A stretch of DNA of 64,000 bases from Salinicola tamaricis. GTDB taxonomy: Bacteria > Pseudomonadota > Gammaproteobacteria > Pseudomonadales > Halomonadaceae. Numbering within the stretch: position 1 is the first letter of the stretch; each line of letters opens with the position of its first letter. The stretch is taken from NCBI RefSeq assembly GCF_003006155.1, contig NZ_CP023559.1, positions 186,001 to 250,000 on the forward strand. Direction: 5' to 3'. Positions 47,733 through 55,093 of this stretch are shown here, piece by piece. The notes under the pieces were generated by a model, which saw only the letters and a program-made list of their open reading frames with translations, made no database searches and was not told where the DNA came from. The position numbers and the translations under genes are program-made.

Positions 47733-47830
47733 CTAGCGAAGACAAGGCGAAGTCTGCCGGGCTCGCGCAGTGGACGAGGTTGTCCATGAGCAGAGAGCGG
47801 CAGACTTCAACGCCGTATTCGCGACGCGCA
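47733..47830 (-). repeat. structured repeat element, copy B (dipeptidase-DUF5943 intercistronic)
   Basis: The outer stem is a perfect 11-bp pair, GAAGTCTGCCG (47749-47759) with CGGCAGACTTC (47798-47808). The inner hairpin is TGGAC (47771-47775) with GTCCA (47782-47786). CAACGCCGT follows the outer stem, as its complement does in copy A. The element lies between two co-directional genes of the dgc region. Confidence 0.8.
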
Positions 47831-47846
47831 GCCGGCTCGGCACGGT

Positions 47847-48824
47847 TTACTCGCCCCAGACGTCTTTCAACGTCCGCACCCAGTTCTCGCCCATGATCTT
47901 GCGCACCACCGGCTCGGACAGGCCATGGTCGAGCAGCGCCTGGGTCAGGTTGGGGAACTCACCGATGGTGCGGATGCCCTTGGGATTGATGATCTCGCCG
48001 AAACGGGTCAGACGGCGGGCGTAACCCTTGTCGTGGGTCAGCCACTCGAAGAAGGCTTCGTCCTGGCCCTGGGTGAAGTCGGTACCGATACCGATGGCAT
48101 CCTCGCCGACGATGTTCATGATGTAGACGATCGCTTCGACGTAATCCTCGACGGTGGCGTTGACACCCGCCTTGAGGAAGGGCGTGAACATGGTCACGCC
48201 GACGAAGCCACCGTGGTCGGCGATGAACTTGAGCTCCTCGTCGGACTTGTTGCGCGGATGCTCCTTGAGCCCGCTGGGCAGGCAGTGGGAGTAGCAGACC
48301 GGCTTGCTCGATTCGAGAATGATCTCCTCGGAGGTCTTCGAGCCGACGTGCGAGAGGTCGCACATCATGCCGACCCGGTTCATCTCGGCGATCACTTCGC
48401 GGCCGTAGCCGGAGAGGCCACCGTCGCGCTCGTAGCAGCCGGTACCGACCAGGTTCTGGGTGTTGTAGCAGAGCTGGGTGATACCCACGCCGAGCTTCTT
48501 GAAGATCTCGATGTAGCCCAGCTTGTCCTCGAAGGCGTAGGCGTTCTGAAAACCGAGGATGATGCCGGTCTTGCCCTCCTCCTTGGCCCGGGTGATGTCG
48601 CGGGTGGTGTGCACCGGGCGCACCAGCTCGGCGTTGTCGCGCATCAGCTGGTTGACGGCGACGATGTTGTCGACGGTGGCCTCGAAATCCTCCCACACCG
48701 ACACCGTGCAGTTGGCCGCGGTCAGGCCGCCCTTGCGCATGTCCTCGAACAGGGCGCGGTCCCATTTGGCAATGATCAGGCCGTCGATGATGATGGCATC
48801 GTCGTGCACGGATGACGTCGACAT
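47847..48824 (-). CDS. membrane-dipeptidase-family protein of the dgc operon, metal site altered
   Basis: A 325-residue protein of the renal dipeptidase (M19) TIM-barrel family. Conserved segments include ILGFQNAYAFED, YNTQNLVGTGCYERDGGLSGYG, CDLSHVG and SKPVCYSHCLPSGLKEHPRN. The usual N-terminal zinc motif DGHxD reads DGLIIAKWD, and the bridging Glu of the EGG motif is replaced in GFQN, while the later His residues remain. It may therefore not be a classical dinuclear zinc dipeptidase. I chose the ATG at 48824 because GAGGAGG lies upstream. The betaine-cluster location is conserved in Pseudomonas; its job there is not known. Confidence 0.88.
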   Translation of the reverse strand: MSTSSVHDDAIIIDGLIIAKWDRALFEDMRKGGLTAANCTVSVWEDFEATVDNIVAVNQLMRDNAELVRPVHTTRDITRAKEEGKTGIILGFQNAYAFEDKLGYIEIFKKLGVGITQLCYNTQNLVGTGCYERDGGLSGYGREVIAEMNRVGMMCDLSHVGSKTSEEIILESSKPVCYSHCLPSGLKEHPRNKSDEELKFIADHGGFVGVTMFTPFLKAGVNATVEDYVEAIVYIMNIVGEDAIGIGTDFTQGQDEAFFEWLTHDKGYARRLTRFGEIINPKGIRTIGEFPNLTQALLDHGLSEPVVRKIMGENWVRTLKDVWGE

Positions 48825-49248
48825 GCGGAAATCCTCCTCGGTTGCGCGCTCCCGGTTTGGCATCACGATGATGAAGCGGCGAGAGCGACTGTTCCGCGCA
48901 GCATATCCCTGCGCCCTACCCGCTCGCCGACCGAAAGCGAATCCGAGTGTTCCGATTGCGTCACGCCCAGCGTTCTCTCCACGACGCCCCGGCGCACGCT
49001 TACCGGGGCCGCTCACGCCCCGATTTCGCGACGCCCTGTCGCCTTTTACCACCGCGATGCCCGGCAGCCGCGGCCGCATCGCGCTTGACGCGCCAGTGTT
49101 CCTTTTGTAGAACGTTCTTTTAATAGAACAGCCGTCCATGACGCGATTCCAATCGCGACATGCCGCGACTGTTCTCAACGCCACGGCCTCATGGCGCCAC
49201 CGCGCTGACACCTCGTAACCCCATAACGCCTCTCAGGAGCCTGCCGCC
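48825..49248. promoter_or_regulatory. divergent promoter region, dgc-linked operon and XRE-azlCD operon
   Basis: No gene is credible in these 424 nt. TTGCGTCA at 48956-48963 (132 nt before the dipeptidase-like gene) matches the half-site seen before soxB and fdhA. The GAAC/GTTC cluster at 49097-49129 is listed separately. Confidence 0.45.
49097..49129. promoter_or_regulatory. GTTC/GAAC operator cluster for the XRE regulator
   Basis: A perfect palindrome AGAACGTTCT (49109-49118) is flanked by GTGTTCC on the left and ATAGAAC (49123-49129) on the right, about 120-150 nt before the regulator start. Regularly spaced GAAC/GTTC half-sites are common for small XRE/cupin regulators, suggesting autoregulation. 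Confidence 0.45.
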
Positions 49249-49783
49249 ATGGATTCCGCCTCACGCCACACCCTCGGCCAGCATCTGCAGACACTGCGCC
49301 AGGCGCGCGGGCTGTCGCTGTCGCAGCTGGCCCGCCGAGGCCCAGGTCGCCAAGTCGAACCTGTCGCGACTGGAACAGGGTGACGGCAACCCCACCCTCG
49401 ATACCCTGTGGCGGCTGGCACGCCAGCTAGGCGTGCCCTTCGGCACCCTGGTCGCCCCGCTCGCCGCCGCGGTCGACGATGCCGGTGCCAGCGTGCAGTT
49501 GATCATGCAGAGTCGCAGCGGCGTGCCGGTGGACGCCTACCTGATGCGGCTGGCCCCGGATCACCGGCGCGAGGCCGAAGCGCACACCGCCGGCACCCGC
49601 GAAACGGTGCAACTGCTCGAGGGCAGCCTGACGGTGGGACCGCCGGCGGATAGCCGCCAGCTCGATGTCGGCGAGCTCTATACCTTCGCAAGCGACGTGC
49701 CACACGCCTATCTCAGCGGCGACAGCGGTGCCGCGCTGCTGGTCACCATCGTCTATCTGCCAGAGCCCGACGCCCATGTCTGA
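49249..49783 (+). CDS. XRE-family regulator with C-terminal cupin domain, one frame break
   Basis: About 178 residues. The helix-turn-helix runs from LGQHLQTLRQARGLSLSQLA to KSNLSRLEQGDGNPTLDTLW. The cupin domain shows RETVQLLEGSLTVGP and ASDVPHAYLSGD. I chose the ATG at 49249 because CAGGAG lies 9 nt upstream; the frame slips at about 49340 (between SLSQLA and AEAQVAKSN). Its stop overlaps azlC by 8 nt, so it most likely controls the exporter pair. Effector unknown; branched-chain amino acids are the obvious guess. Confidence 0.85.
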
Positions 49784-50504
49784 TCACGACATTGCCACCT
49801 CCGCCGGCCCTGCCTGGCTGGGGGGCGTGCGCGATTCGCTGCCGCTGCTGAGTGGCTATATCCCGGTCGCCGTCTCGTTCGGACTGGTCGCCACCCAGGC
49901 CGGCTTCAGCAGCCTGGAGACGCTGGCGATCTCGGGGCTGATCTACGCCGGCGCCTCGCAGTTCGTGTTCGTGGGCATGGTGGCCAGCGGTGCGCCGCTG
50001 TGGCTGGCGGTCGCCATGACCCTGCTGATCAATCTGCGCCATGTCGTCTATGCGCCCAACCTCGCCCCCTGGCTACCGCCGAGCCGCTGGTGGCCCTGGC
50101 TGATGCATGGTTTGACCGACCAGGTCTTCGCCCTGGCCCACGCCCGCCTGCCCCAGCTCGCCGAGCGCCAGCGGGTCGGCTGGTTCTGCGGCGCGGCGCT
50201 GCTCGCCTGGCTGAGCTGGATCGCCGGCTCGCTGCTCGGTGCCCTCGCCGGGGAGTGGCTGATGGCGCAGTGGCCGCTGCTCGGCGAGGTGATGCCCTTC
50301 GCCCTGCCCGCGCTCTTCCTGGTGCTGGTGGTGCCGCGTTTCACCTCACCGCGCTGGACGCTGGCGCTGTGTGTCTGCATCGCCGCAGCGCTGGCCTTCA
50401 CCCTGGGCGGTCTGGCCAACGTCGGTATCCCGCTGGCGGCGGCTCTCGGCGGTCTCTGCTTCTTCACCCTGCGGGCCCCGCGCCTGCCAGGAGGTCAGCG
50501 ATGA
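49776..50504 (+). CDS. azlC: branched-chain amino acid exporter large subunit AzlC
   Basis: A 242-residue inner-membrane protein with six to seven membrane segments and AzlC landmarks: SGYIPVAVSFGLVATQAGFS, LIYAGASQFVFVGMVASGAP and LLINLRHVVYAPNLAPWL. With AzlD it exports branched-chain amino acids or close analogues. It overlaps the regulator gene by 8 nt and azlD by 4 nt (ATGA), so the three form one operon. Confidence 0.93.
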   Translation: MSDHDIATSAGPAWLGGVRDSLPLLSGYIPVAVSFGLVATQAGFSSLETLAISGLIYAGASQFVFVGMVASGAPLWLAVAMTLLINLRHVVYAPNLAPWLPPSRWWPWLMHGLTDQVFALAHARLPQLAERQRVGWFCGAALLAWLSWIAGSLLGALAGEWLMAQWPLLGEVMPFALPALFLVLVVPRFTSPRWTLALCVCIAAALAFTLGGLANVGIPLAAALGGLCFFTLRAPRLPGGQR

Positions 50505-50848
50505 GCGTCGAACTCTGGATCGCCCTGCTCGCCGGCGCCCTCGGCACCTATCTCATCCGGCTGCTGCCGCTACTCTGGATGCAGCGCCGACTGCGCCACT
50601 CCCGCGAGCGTGCGGGCACGGAGTCGATGCCGGCGTGGCTCGGCGTGCTCGGGCCGATGATGATCGCCGCCGTGCTGGGGGTATCGCTGGTGCCGAGGGT
50701 GCCTGACGCCACGGGCTGGATCGCCACGCTCGTCGGGCTCGCCGCCACACTGCTGACCTGGCGGCGAACCCGTTCACTGGGCCTGCCGGTGATCGTCGGT
50801 GTCGCCACCTTCGGCGTGATGACCCTGGTCAGACCGATGCTCGGTTGA
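50501..50848 (+). CDS. azlD: branched-chain amino acid exporter small subunit AzlD
   Basis: A 115-residue membrane protein with four predicted segments. ALLAGALGTYLIRLLPLLWM at the N-terminus and MPAWLGVLGPMMIAAVLGVS are AzlD-typical. It ends the XRE-azlC-azlD operon. Its 3' end lies 65 nt from the convergent end of the small E3-binding-domain gene. Confidence 0.92.
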   Translation: MSVELWIALLAGALGTYLIRLLPLLWMQRRLRHSRERAGTESMPAWLGVLGPMMIAAVLGVSLVPRVPDATGWIATLVGLAATLLTWRRTRSLGLPVIVGVATFGVMTLVRPMLG

Positions 50849-50913
50849 ACGTCGGCTGGCCAGCATCGGGCGCCGAACGCCGGCTCACCGAACGCATCCC
50901 CACCCTATCGTGC

Positions 50914-51129
50914 TCAGTCAGCGGGGCGCGTCTCCGAGTCCGGCGCCCCACCGGCGGCGTAGCGCGCCACGTCTGCCGGCGTGATCCGCCCTTCGCGGCC
51001 GCTACCGCAGATCGCCGCGAGCGAGAGACCGAGCAACCGGGCACGCTTGCGCACGGCGGGGCAGGCATGCACGCGGCGGTCCGCGCGGGCGCCTGCGCTG
51101 CCAACGCTGGCGGAATCACTGCGCATCAT
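50914..51129 (-). CDS. stand-alone E3-binding (peripheral subunit-binding) domain protein
   Basis: A 71-residue protein (MMRSDSASVGSAGARADRRV...). Its core, VHACPAVRKRARLLGLSLAA followed by ICGSGREGRITPADVARYAA, is a textbook peripheral subunit-binding domain as found in E2 subunits of 2-oxoacid dehydrogenase complexes. The lipoyl and catalytic E2 domains are absent: the frame starts 1 nt after the aceE stop and ends 65 nt from azlD. The tight junction implies translational coupling to aceE. It is either a remnant of an E2 gene or a real mini-adaptor. The second ATG, 3 nt on, is an equal start. Confidence 0.7.
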   Translation of the reverse strand: MMRSDSASVGSAGARADRRVHACPAVRKRARLLGLSLAAICGSGREGRITPADVARYAAGGAPDSETRPAD

Positions 51130-51130
51130 C

Positions 51131-53821
51131 TCAGCACTCCCAGGGGTTCGGGGTCGCGGTGTCGAGGCCATAGCGGGCCATGGCCTCGACGACGATCTCG
51201 GGGGCCAGCTCGTCACGCTCGACCAGCGCCGAGAGCGTGAGCAAGACGACGTGATGACGGTCGACCTCGAAGAAGTCGCGCAGCGCCTCGCGGGTGTCAG
51301 AGCGGCCGAAGCCGTCGGTCCCCAGCACGTGGTAGTCACTCGGCACCCAGGCACGGATCTGGTCGGCGTAGAGACGGATGGCATCGCTGGCGGCGATCAC
51401 CGGTCCGGCGCGTGCCGCCAACTGACGGGTGACCCAGGGCTTGTCGAGCGCCTGGTCGGGGGCCAGAAATCGCCGGCGATCGTAGGCGAGCGCCTCGCGG
51501 CGTAGCTCGTTGAAGCTCGTCGCACTCCAGACATCCGCGGCGACACCGTAGTCGTCACGCAAGATCCGCGCCGCCGCCTCGACCTCGCGCAGGATGGCAC
51601 CGCTGCCCAGTAGTTGGGCGCGCGGGCGATCGTCGGCGGTGGCGTCGTCCTCGTCGAGCAGATAGAGACCGCGGACGATCCCCTCCTCGCAGCCTACCGG
51701 CATGGCGGGGTGCACGTAGTTCTCGTTCATCACCGTCAGATAGAAGAAGACATTCCGCTGGCGCTCGACCATTTCCACTAGCCCGTGGCGCACGATGACC
51801 GCCACCTCATGGGCGTAGGTAGGATCGTAGCTGCGGCAGTTAGGGATGACGGAGGCGAACAGATGACTATGGCCATCCTGATGCTGCAACCCTTCGCCGT
51901 TGATCGTGGTACGTCCTGCCGTGCCACCGACCATGAAGCCGCGACAGAGCATGTCACCGGCGGCCCAGGCCAGGTCGCCGATGCGCTGGAAGCCGAACAT
52001 GGCGTAGTAGACATAGAACGGGATCAGCGGCGTGCCGTAATTGGCGTACGCCGTGGCCGCGGCGATCCAGGACGACATCGCCCCGGCCTCGGTGATCCCC
52101 TCCTCGAGGATCTGCCCGCTGCGATCCTCACGGTAGAACATGATCTGCCCGGCATCGGCGGGCTCGTATGTCTGCCCTTCGGGGGCGTAGATACCGAGCT
52201 GGCGGAAGAGCCCCTCCATGCCGAAGGTACGCGCCTCGTCGGGAATGATCGGCACGACCCGGGAACCCAGCGACCGGTGCTTCACCAGCCCCGTCAGCAC
52301 GCGCACGAAGGCCATGGTCGTGGAGAGCTTGCGCTCACCGCTGCCGCGGGTCTGGGTGGCAAAGATACGGTCGTCCAATGCGGGAATGCTCAGCGCCTCG
52401 ACACGCGCCTCGCGGGCGGGCAGATAGCCACCGAGTTCGGCCCGGCGCGCGTGCAGATAGCGCATTTCGGGGCTGTCCGCCGCCGGCCGATAGTAGGGCA
52501 TGCCCTTGCCATCACGTATCACCGCGTCGAGCGCCGCGTCATCGATGGGCAGTTCGAAGCGATCGCGCAGCGCACGCAGCCCATCGCCGCTCATCGTCTT
52601 GATGTTGTGCGCCTCCATGTCGGCCTCGCCGTGCTCGCTGCCCATGCCGTAGCCCTTGACGGTATGGGCGAGGATCACCGTGGGACGGCCGTCATCGCTG
52701 CGCACGGCGGCGTGGTAGGCGGCGTAGACCTTCTCCGGATCGTGACCGCCGCGGGTCAGATTATGGATGTCGGTATCCGACAGCGAGGCGACACGCTCGG
52801 CGAGCTCGGCGTACTTGCCGAAGAACTTCTCCCGGGTGTAGGCCCCGCCCTGCGCCTTGAAGTTCTGATACTCGCCATCCACCGCCTCATCCATGCGCCG
52901 ACCGAGCAGGCCATCGTGATCGGCTTCGAGCAGCGCATCCCAGCCGCTGCCCCAGACCACCTTGATCACGCGCCAGCCGGCCCCCTTGAACGCGCGCTCC
53001 AGCTCGCGCATGACGCTGCCGTTGCCGCGTACCGGGCCGTCGAGCCGCTGCAGATTGCAGTTGACCACGAAGATCAGATTGTCGAGCCGTTCGCGGCTGG
53101 CAACGTTGAGCGCGCCCATGGCTTCGGGCTCGTCGCACTCACCGTCACCGAGAAAGGCCCAGACCTTGCGCTGTTCGAGCGGGGACAGCTCGCGCTGATC
53201 GAGATACTTCATCAGGCGCGCCTGATAGATTGCCTGGATCGGCCCCAGCCCCATCGAGACAGTGGAGAACTGCCAGTAGTCCGGCATCAGATAAGGGTGC
53301 GGATAGGAGGAGAGCCCGCTGCCGCCGACCTCCTGGCGGAAGTTGTCGAGTCGCGCTTGGTCGAAGCGCCCTTCGAGAAAGGAGCGGGCGTAGATCCCCG
53401 GCGCGATATGGCCCTGGAAGTAGACCAGATCGCCGGCGAAGCGCTCGCAGCGGGCGCGAAAGAAGTGATTGAACCCCACCTCGTAGAGCGTGGCGCTGGA
53501 CATGTAGCTTGCCAGGTGCCCGCCGAGGCTCTTGTCCTTGGCATTGGCCCGCACCACCATCGCTACGCTGTTCCAGCGAATGGCGGAGCGCAGCTTGCGC
53601 TCCAGCGCCAGATCACCGGGATAAGCCGGCTGGTCGCGTCTGCCGATGGTGTTGCGGTGCGGCGTTTCGAGCGCTTCCCGGCGTAAGGCCAGTGCGGGAT
53701 TCTCTAAAAGCTTGCCCATCACGAAACGTGCCCGCGCCTCACCGCCGACGCGAATCAGGGATGTCAGTGCATCCGTCCACTCTTCGGTTTCGGTGGGGTC
53801 CCGATCGACGATACTGTTCAT
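51131..53821 (-). CDS. aceE: pyruvate dehydrogenase E1 component, homodimeric type
   Basis: An 896-residue thiamine-diphosphate enzyme, normal length for AceE. The ThDP motif runs from AFLGDGECDEPEAMGALNVA to NLIFVVNCNLQRLDGPV. Other landmarks are SYPHPYLMPDYWQFSTVSMG, GMEGLFRQLGIY and EGITEAGAMSSWIAAATAYA. AGGAGG precedes the ATG at 53821. No E2 or E3 genes follow, and a LysR gene is divergent, so this may be a second, regulated 2-oxoacid dehydrogenase E1 (MdeB-like 2-oxobutyrate enzymes share this family) rather than the main pyruvate enzyme. It is coupled to the small E3-binding-domain gene. Confidence 0.9.
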   Translation of the reverse strand: MNSIVDRDPTETEEWTDALTSLIRVGGEARARFVMGKLLENPALALRREALETPHRNTIGRRDQPAYPGDLALERKLRSAIRWNSVAMVVRANAKDKSLGGHLASYMSSATLYEVGFNHFFRARCERFAGDLVYFQGHIAPGIYARSFLEGRFDQARLDNFRQEVGGSGLSSYPHPYLMPDYWQFSTVSMGLGPIQAIYQARLMKYLDQRELSPLEQRKVWAFLGDGECDEPEAMGALNVASRERLDNLIFVVNCNLQRLDGPVRGNGSVMRELERAFKGAGWRVIKVVWGSGWDALLEADHDGLLGRRMDEAVDGEYQNFKAQGGAYTREKFFGKYAELAERVASLSDTDIHNLTRGGHDPEKVYAAYHAAVRSDDGRPTVILAHTVKGYGMGSEHGEADMEAHNIKTMSGDGLRALRDRFELPIDDAALDAVIRDGKGMPYYRPAADSPEMRYLHARRAELGGYLPAREARVEALSIPALDDRIFATQTRGSGERKLSTTMAFVRVLTGLVKHRSLGSRVVPIIPDEARTFGMEGLFRQLGIYAPEGQTYEPADAGQIMFYREDRSGQILEEGITEAGAMSSWIAAATAYANYGTPLIPFYVYYAMFGFQRIGDLAWAAGDMLCRGFMVGGTAGRTTINGEGLQHQDGHSHLFASVIPNCRSYDPTYAHEVAVIVRHGLVEMVERQRNVFFYLTVMNENYVHPAMPVGCEEGIVRGLYLLDEDDATADDRPRAQLLGSGAILREVEAAARILRDDYGVAADVWSATSFNELRREALAYDRRRFLAPDQALDKPWVTRQLAARAGPVIAASDAIRLYADQIRAWVPSDYHVLGTDGFGRSDTREALRDFFEVDRHHVVLLTLSALVERDELAPEIVVEAMARYGLDTATPNPWEC

Positions 53822-53911
53822 GCTGCTCTGCCTCCTGTGACGACCCGCTGGCGACGCGCTGTTGCGCTGTCGCCGGCCCTGGGAATGGCGAGTACCTTAG
53901 GGCCGCCGCTT

Positions 53912-53948
53912 CCCCGCGCTCAACGCGGGGCGTCAGGAAACAGTTTCC
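53912..53948. promoter_or_regulatory. hairpin and palindrome between aceE and its divergent LysR gene
   Basis: CCCCGCG/CGCGGGG (53912-53930) is followed by a perfect 13-bp palindrome, GGAAAC-A-GTTTCC (53936-53948), 14 nt before the LysR start. The palindrome is a likely LysR operator for the divergent pair. Confidence 0.45.
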
Positions 53949-53961
53949 CGAATTCAGGATC

Positions 53962-54867
53962 ATGAACCTCAACCATCTCAAAATCTTCGTCAGTATCGCC
54001 GAGCAGGGCTCGATACTCGCCGCCTCGAAAGCGCTCGGCGTGCCCAAGTCGACGGTGGCACGCCAGCTCGCCCAGTTCGAGCGCGAACTCGCCCAGCCGT
54101 TGGTGCTGCGTAACACCCGTCACCTGCGCCTGACGCCGGATGGCCGCCGCCTGCACGAGCGCGCGCATCATCTGATCGCCGCCCTGGAGGAGCTTTCGCA
54201 GGAGCTGAACGGCCGCGACGACGCCTTGAGCGGCAAGGTGACCGTGGCGATTCCCTCCGAGTTCGCGGTGCGCTGGCTCAACGAGTGCGTGGCGGAATTC
54301 GTGGCAGCGCATCCCGGCATCCATCTCGATTGCATCACCAGCATGGCGCCGCTGGATCCGATCAGACGCGAGGTCGATGTCTCGATCAGCTACCACCGGG
54401 GCAGGCTCGCCGACAGCGCCATGGTGGTGCGCTCGCTGGTGACGATGGAGAGCGTCGTGGTCGCCGCACCGCGTGTGATCGCCGAGCATGGCCTCCCCAG
54501 CTCGGTGCGGGAGCTCTCCGCACTGCCGTGCCTGTCGACGCTGACCGCCCTGGAAGCGAACCCATGGCACTTCATCGACGACTCGGGCCGCCCGATCTCG
54601 CTCAAGGTCCCTGCCCGCTATCGCGTCGACAGCAGCACCCTGCTGATCGCGGGGGCCAGAGCGGGCATTGGTTTTGCGATCATCCCGCGTCATTTCTGCC
54701 AGACCTGGATCGATGCCGGCGAGCTGATGGCGCTCGACCTCGACCTCGCCCCGGCGCCGCTGGAAGTGATCGCCATTCACCCTGACCGCCACGGCATCAC
54801 CGCCCGCGCCCGCGCCTTCGTCGACCTGATTCAGTCGCGCCTGCGCCACGAAACGGGGCTCAGCTAG
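53962..54867 (+). CDS. LysR family transcriptional regulator divergent from aceE
   Basis: A 301-residue regulator. The N-terminal winged helix (MNLNHLKIFVSIAEQGSILA, then ASKALGVPKSTVARQLAQFE) is followed by a typical effector domain (GKVTVAIPSEFAVRWLNECV; GARAGIGFAIIPRHFC). I chose the ATG at 53962 because CAGGA precedes it. Divergent placement with a shared 140-nt spacer suggests that it regulates aceE. Effector unknown. Confidence 0.9.
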   Translation: MNLNHLKIFVSIAEQGSILAASKALGVPKSTVARQLAQFERELAQPLVLRNTRHLRLTPDGRRLHERAHHLIAALEELSQELNGRDDALSGKVTVAIPSEFAVRWLNECVAEFVAAHPGIHLDCITSMAPLDPIRREVDVSISYHRGRLADSAMVVRSLVTMESVVVAAPRVIAEHGLPSSVRELSALPCLSTLTALEANPWHFIDDSGRPISLKVPARYRVDSSTLLIAGARAGIGFAIIPRHFCQTWIDAGELMALDLDLAPAPLEVIAIHPDRHGITARARAFVDLIQSRLRHETGLS

Positions 54868-55044
54868 CGGTGGACGAGTCCGCGACCGCTGGATGCAGCA
54901 GCCTATCGACGCAACGCTTGGCGGCGCGGCGGTTGGCGGCGCGATGGCAGGACATCGCGTTAGAGAACGTCACAAGCGTGGGAGTACGGGATGGGGAAAG
55001 GACCGGTTCCGGCGCGCCATGAAGGCGTACCGACCCGGCCCTTC

Positions 55045-55081
55045 ACGCCCGGCCGCCAGCGCTTTCGCGGCGGCCGGGCGT
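55045..55081 (-). terminator. hairpin terminator candidate after gbdR
   Basis: A 13-bp perfect stem (ACGCCCGGCCGCC with its complement) and an 11-nt loop lie 13 nt past the gbdR stop. No T-run follows, so rho-independent function is uncertain. Confidence 0.5.
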
Positions 55082-55093
55082 CGATCAGCGGCG

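Noticed and set aside
50849..50913. Remaining E2 acyltransferase sequence after the E3-binding-domain ORF
   Set aside because: Only 65 nt separate its stop from the convergent azlD gene, and no E2 motif is readable in any frame there.
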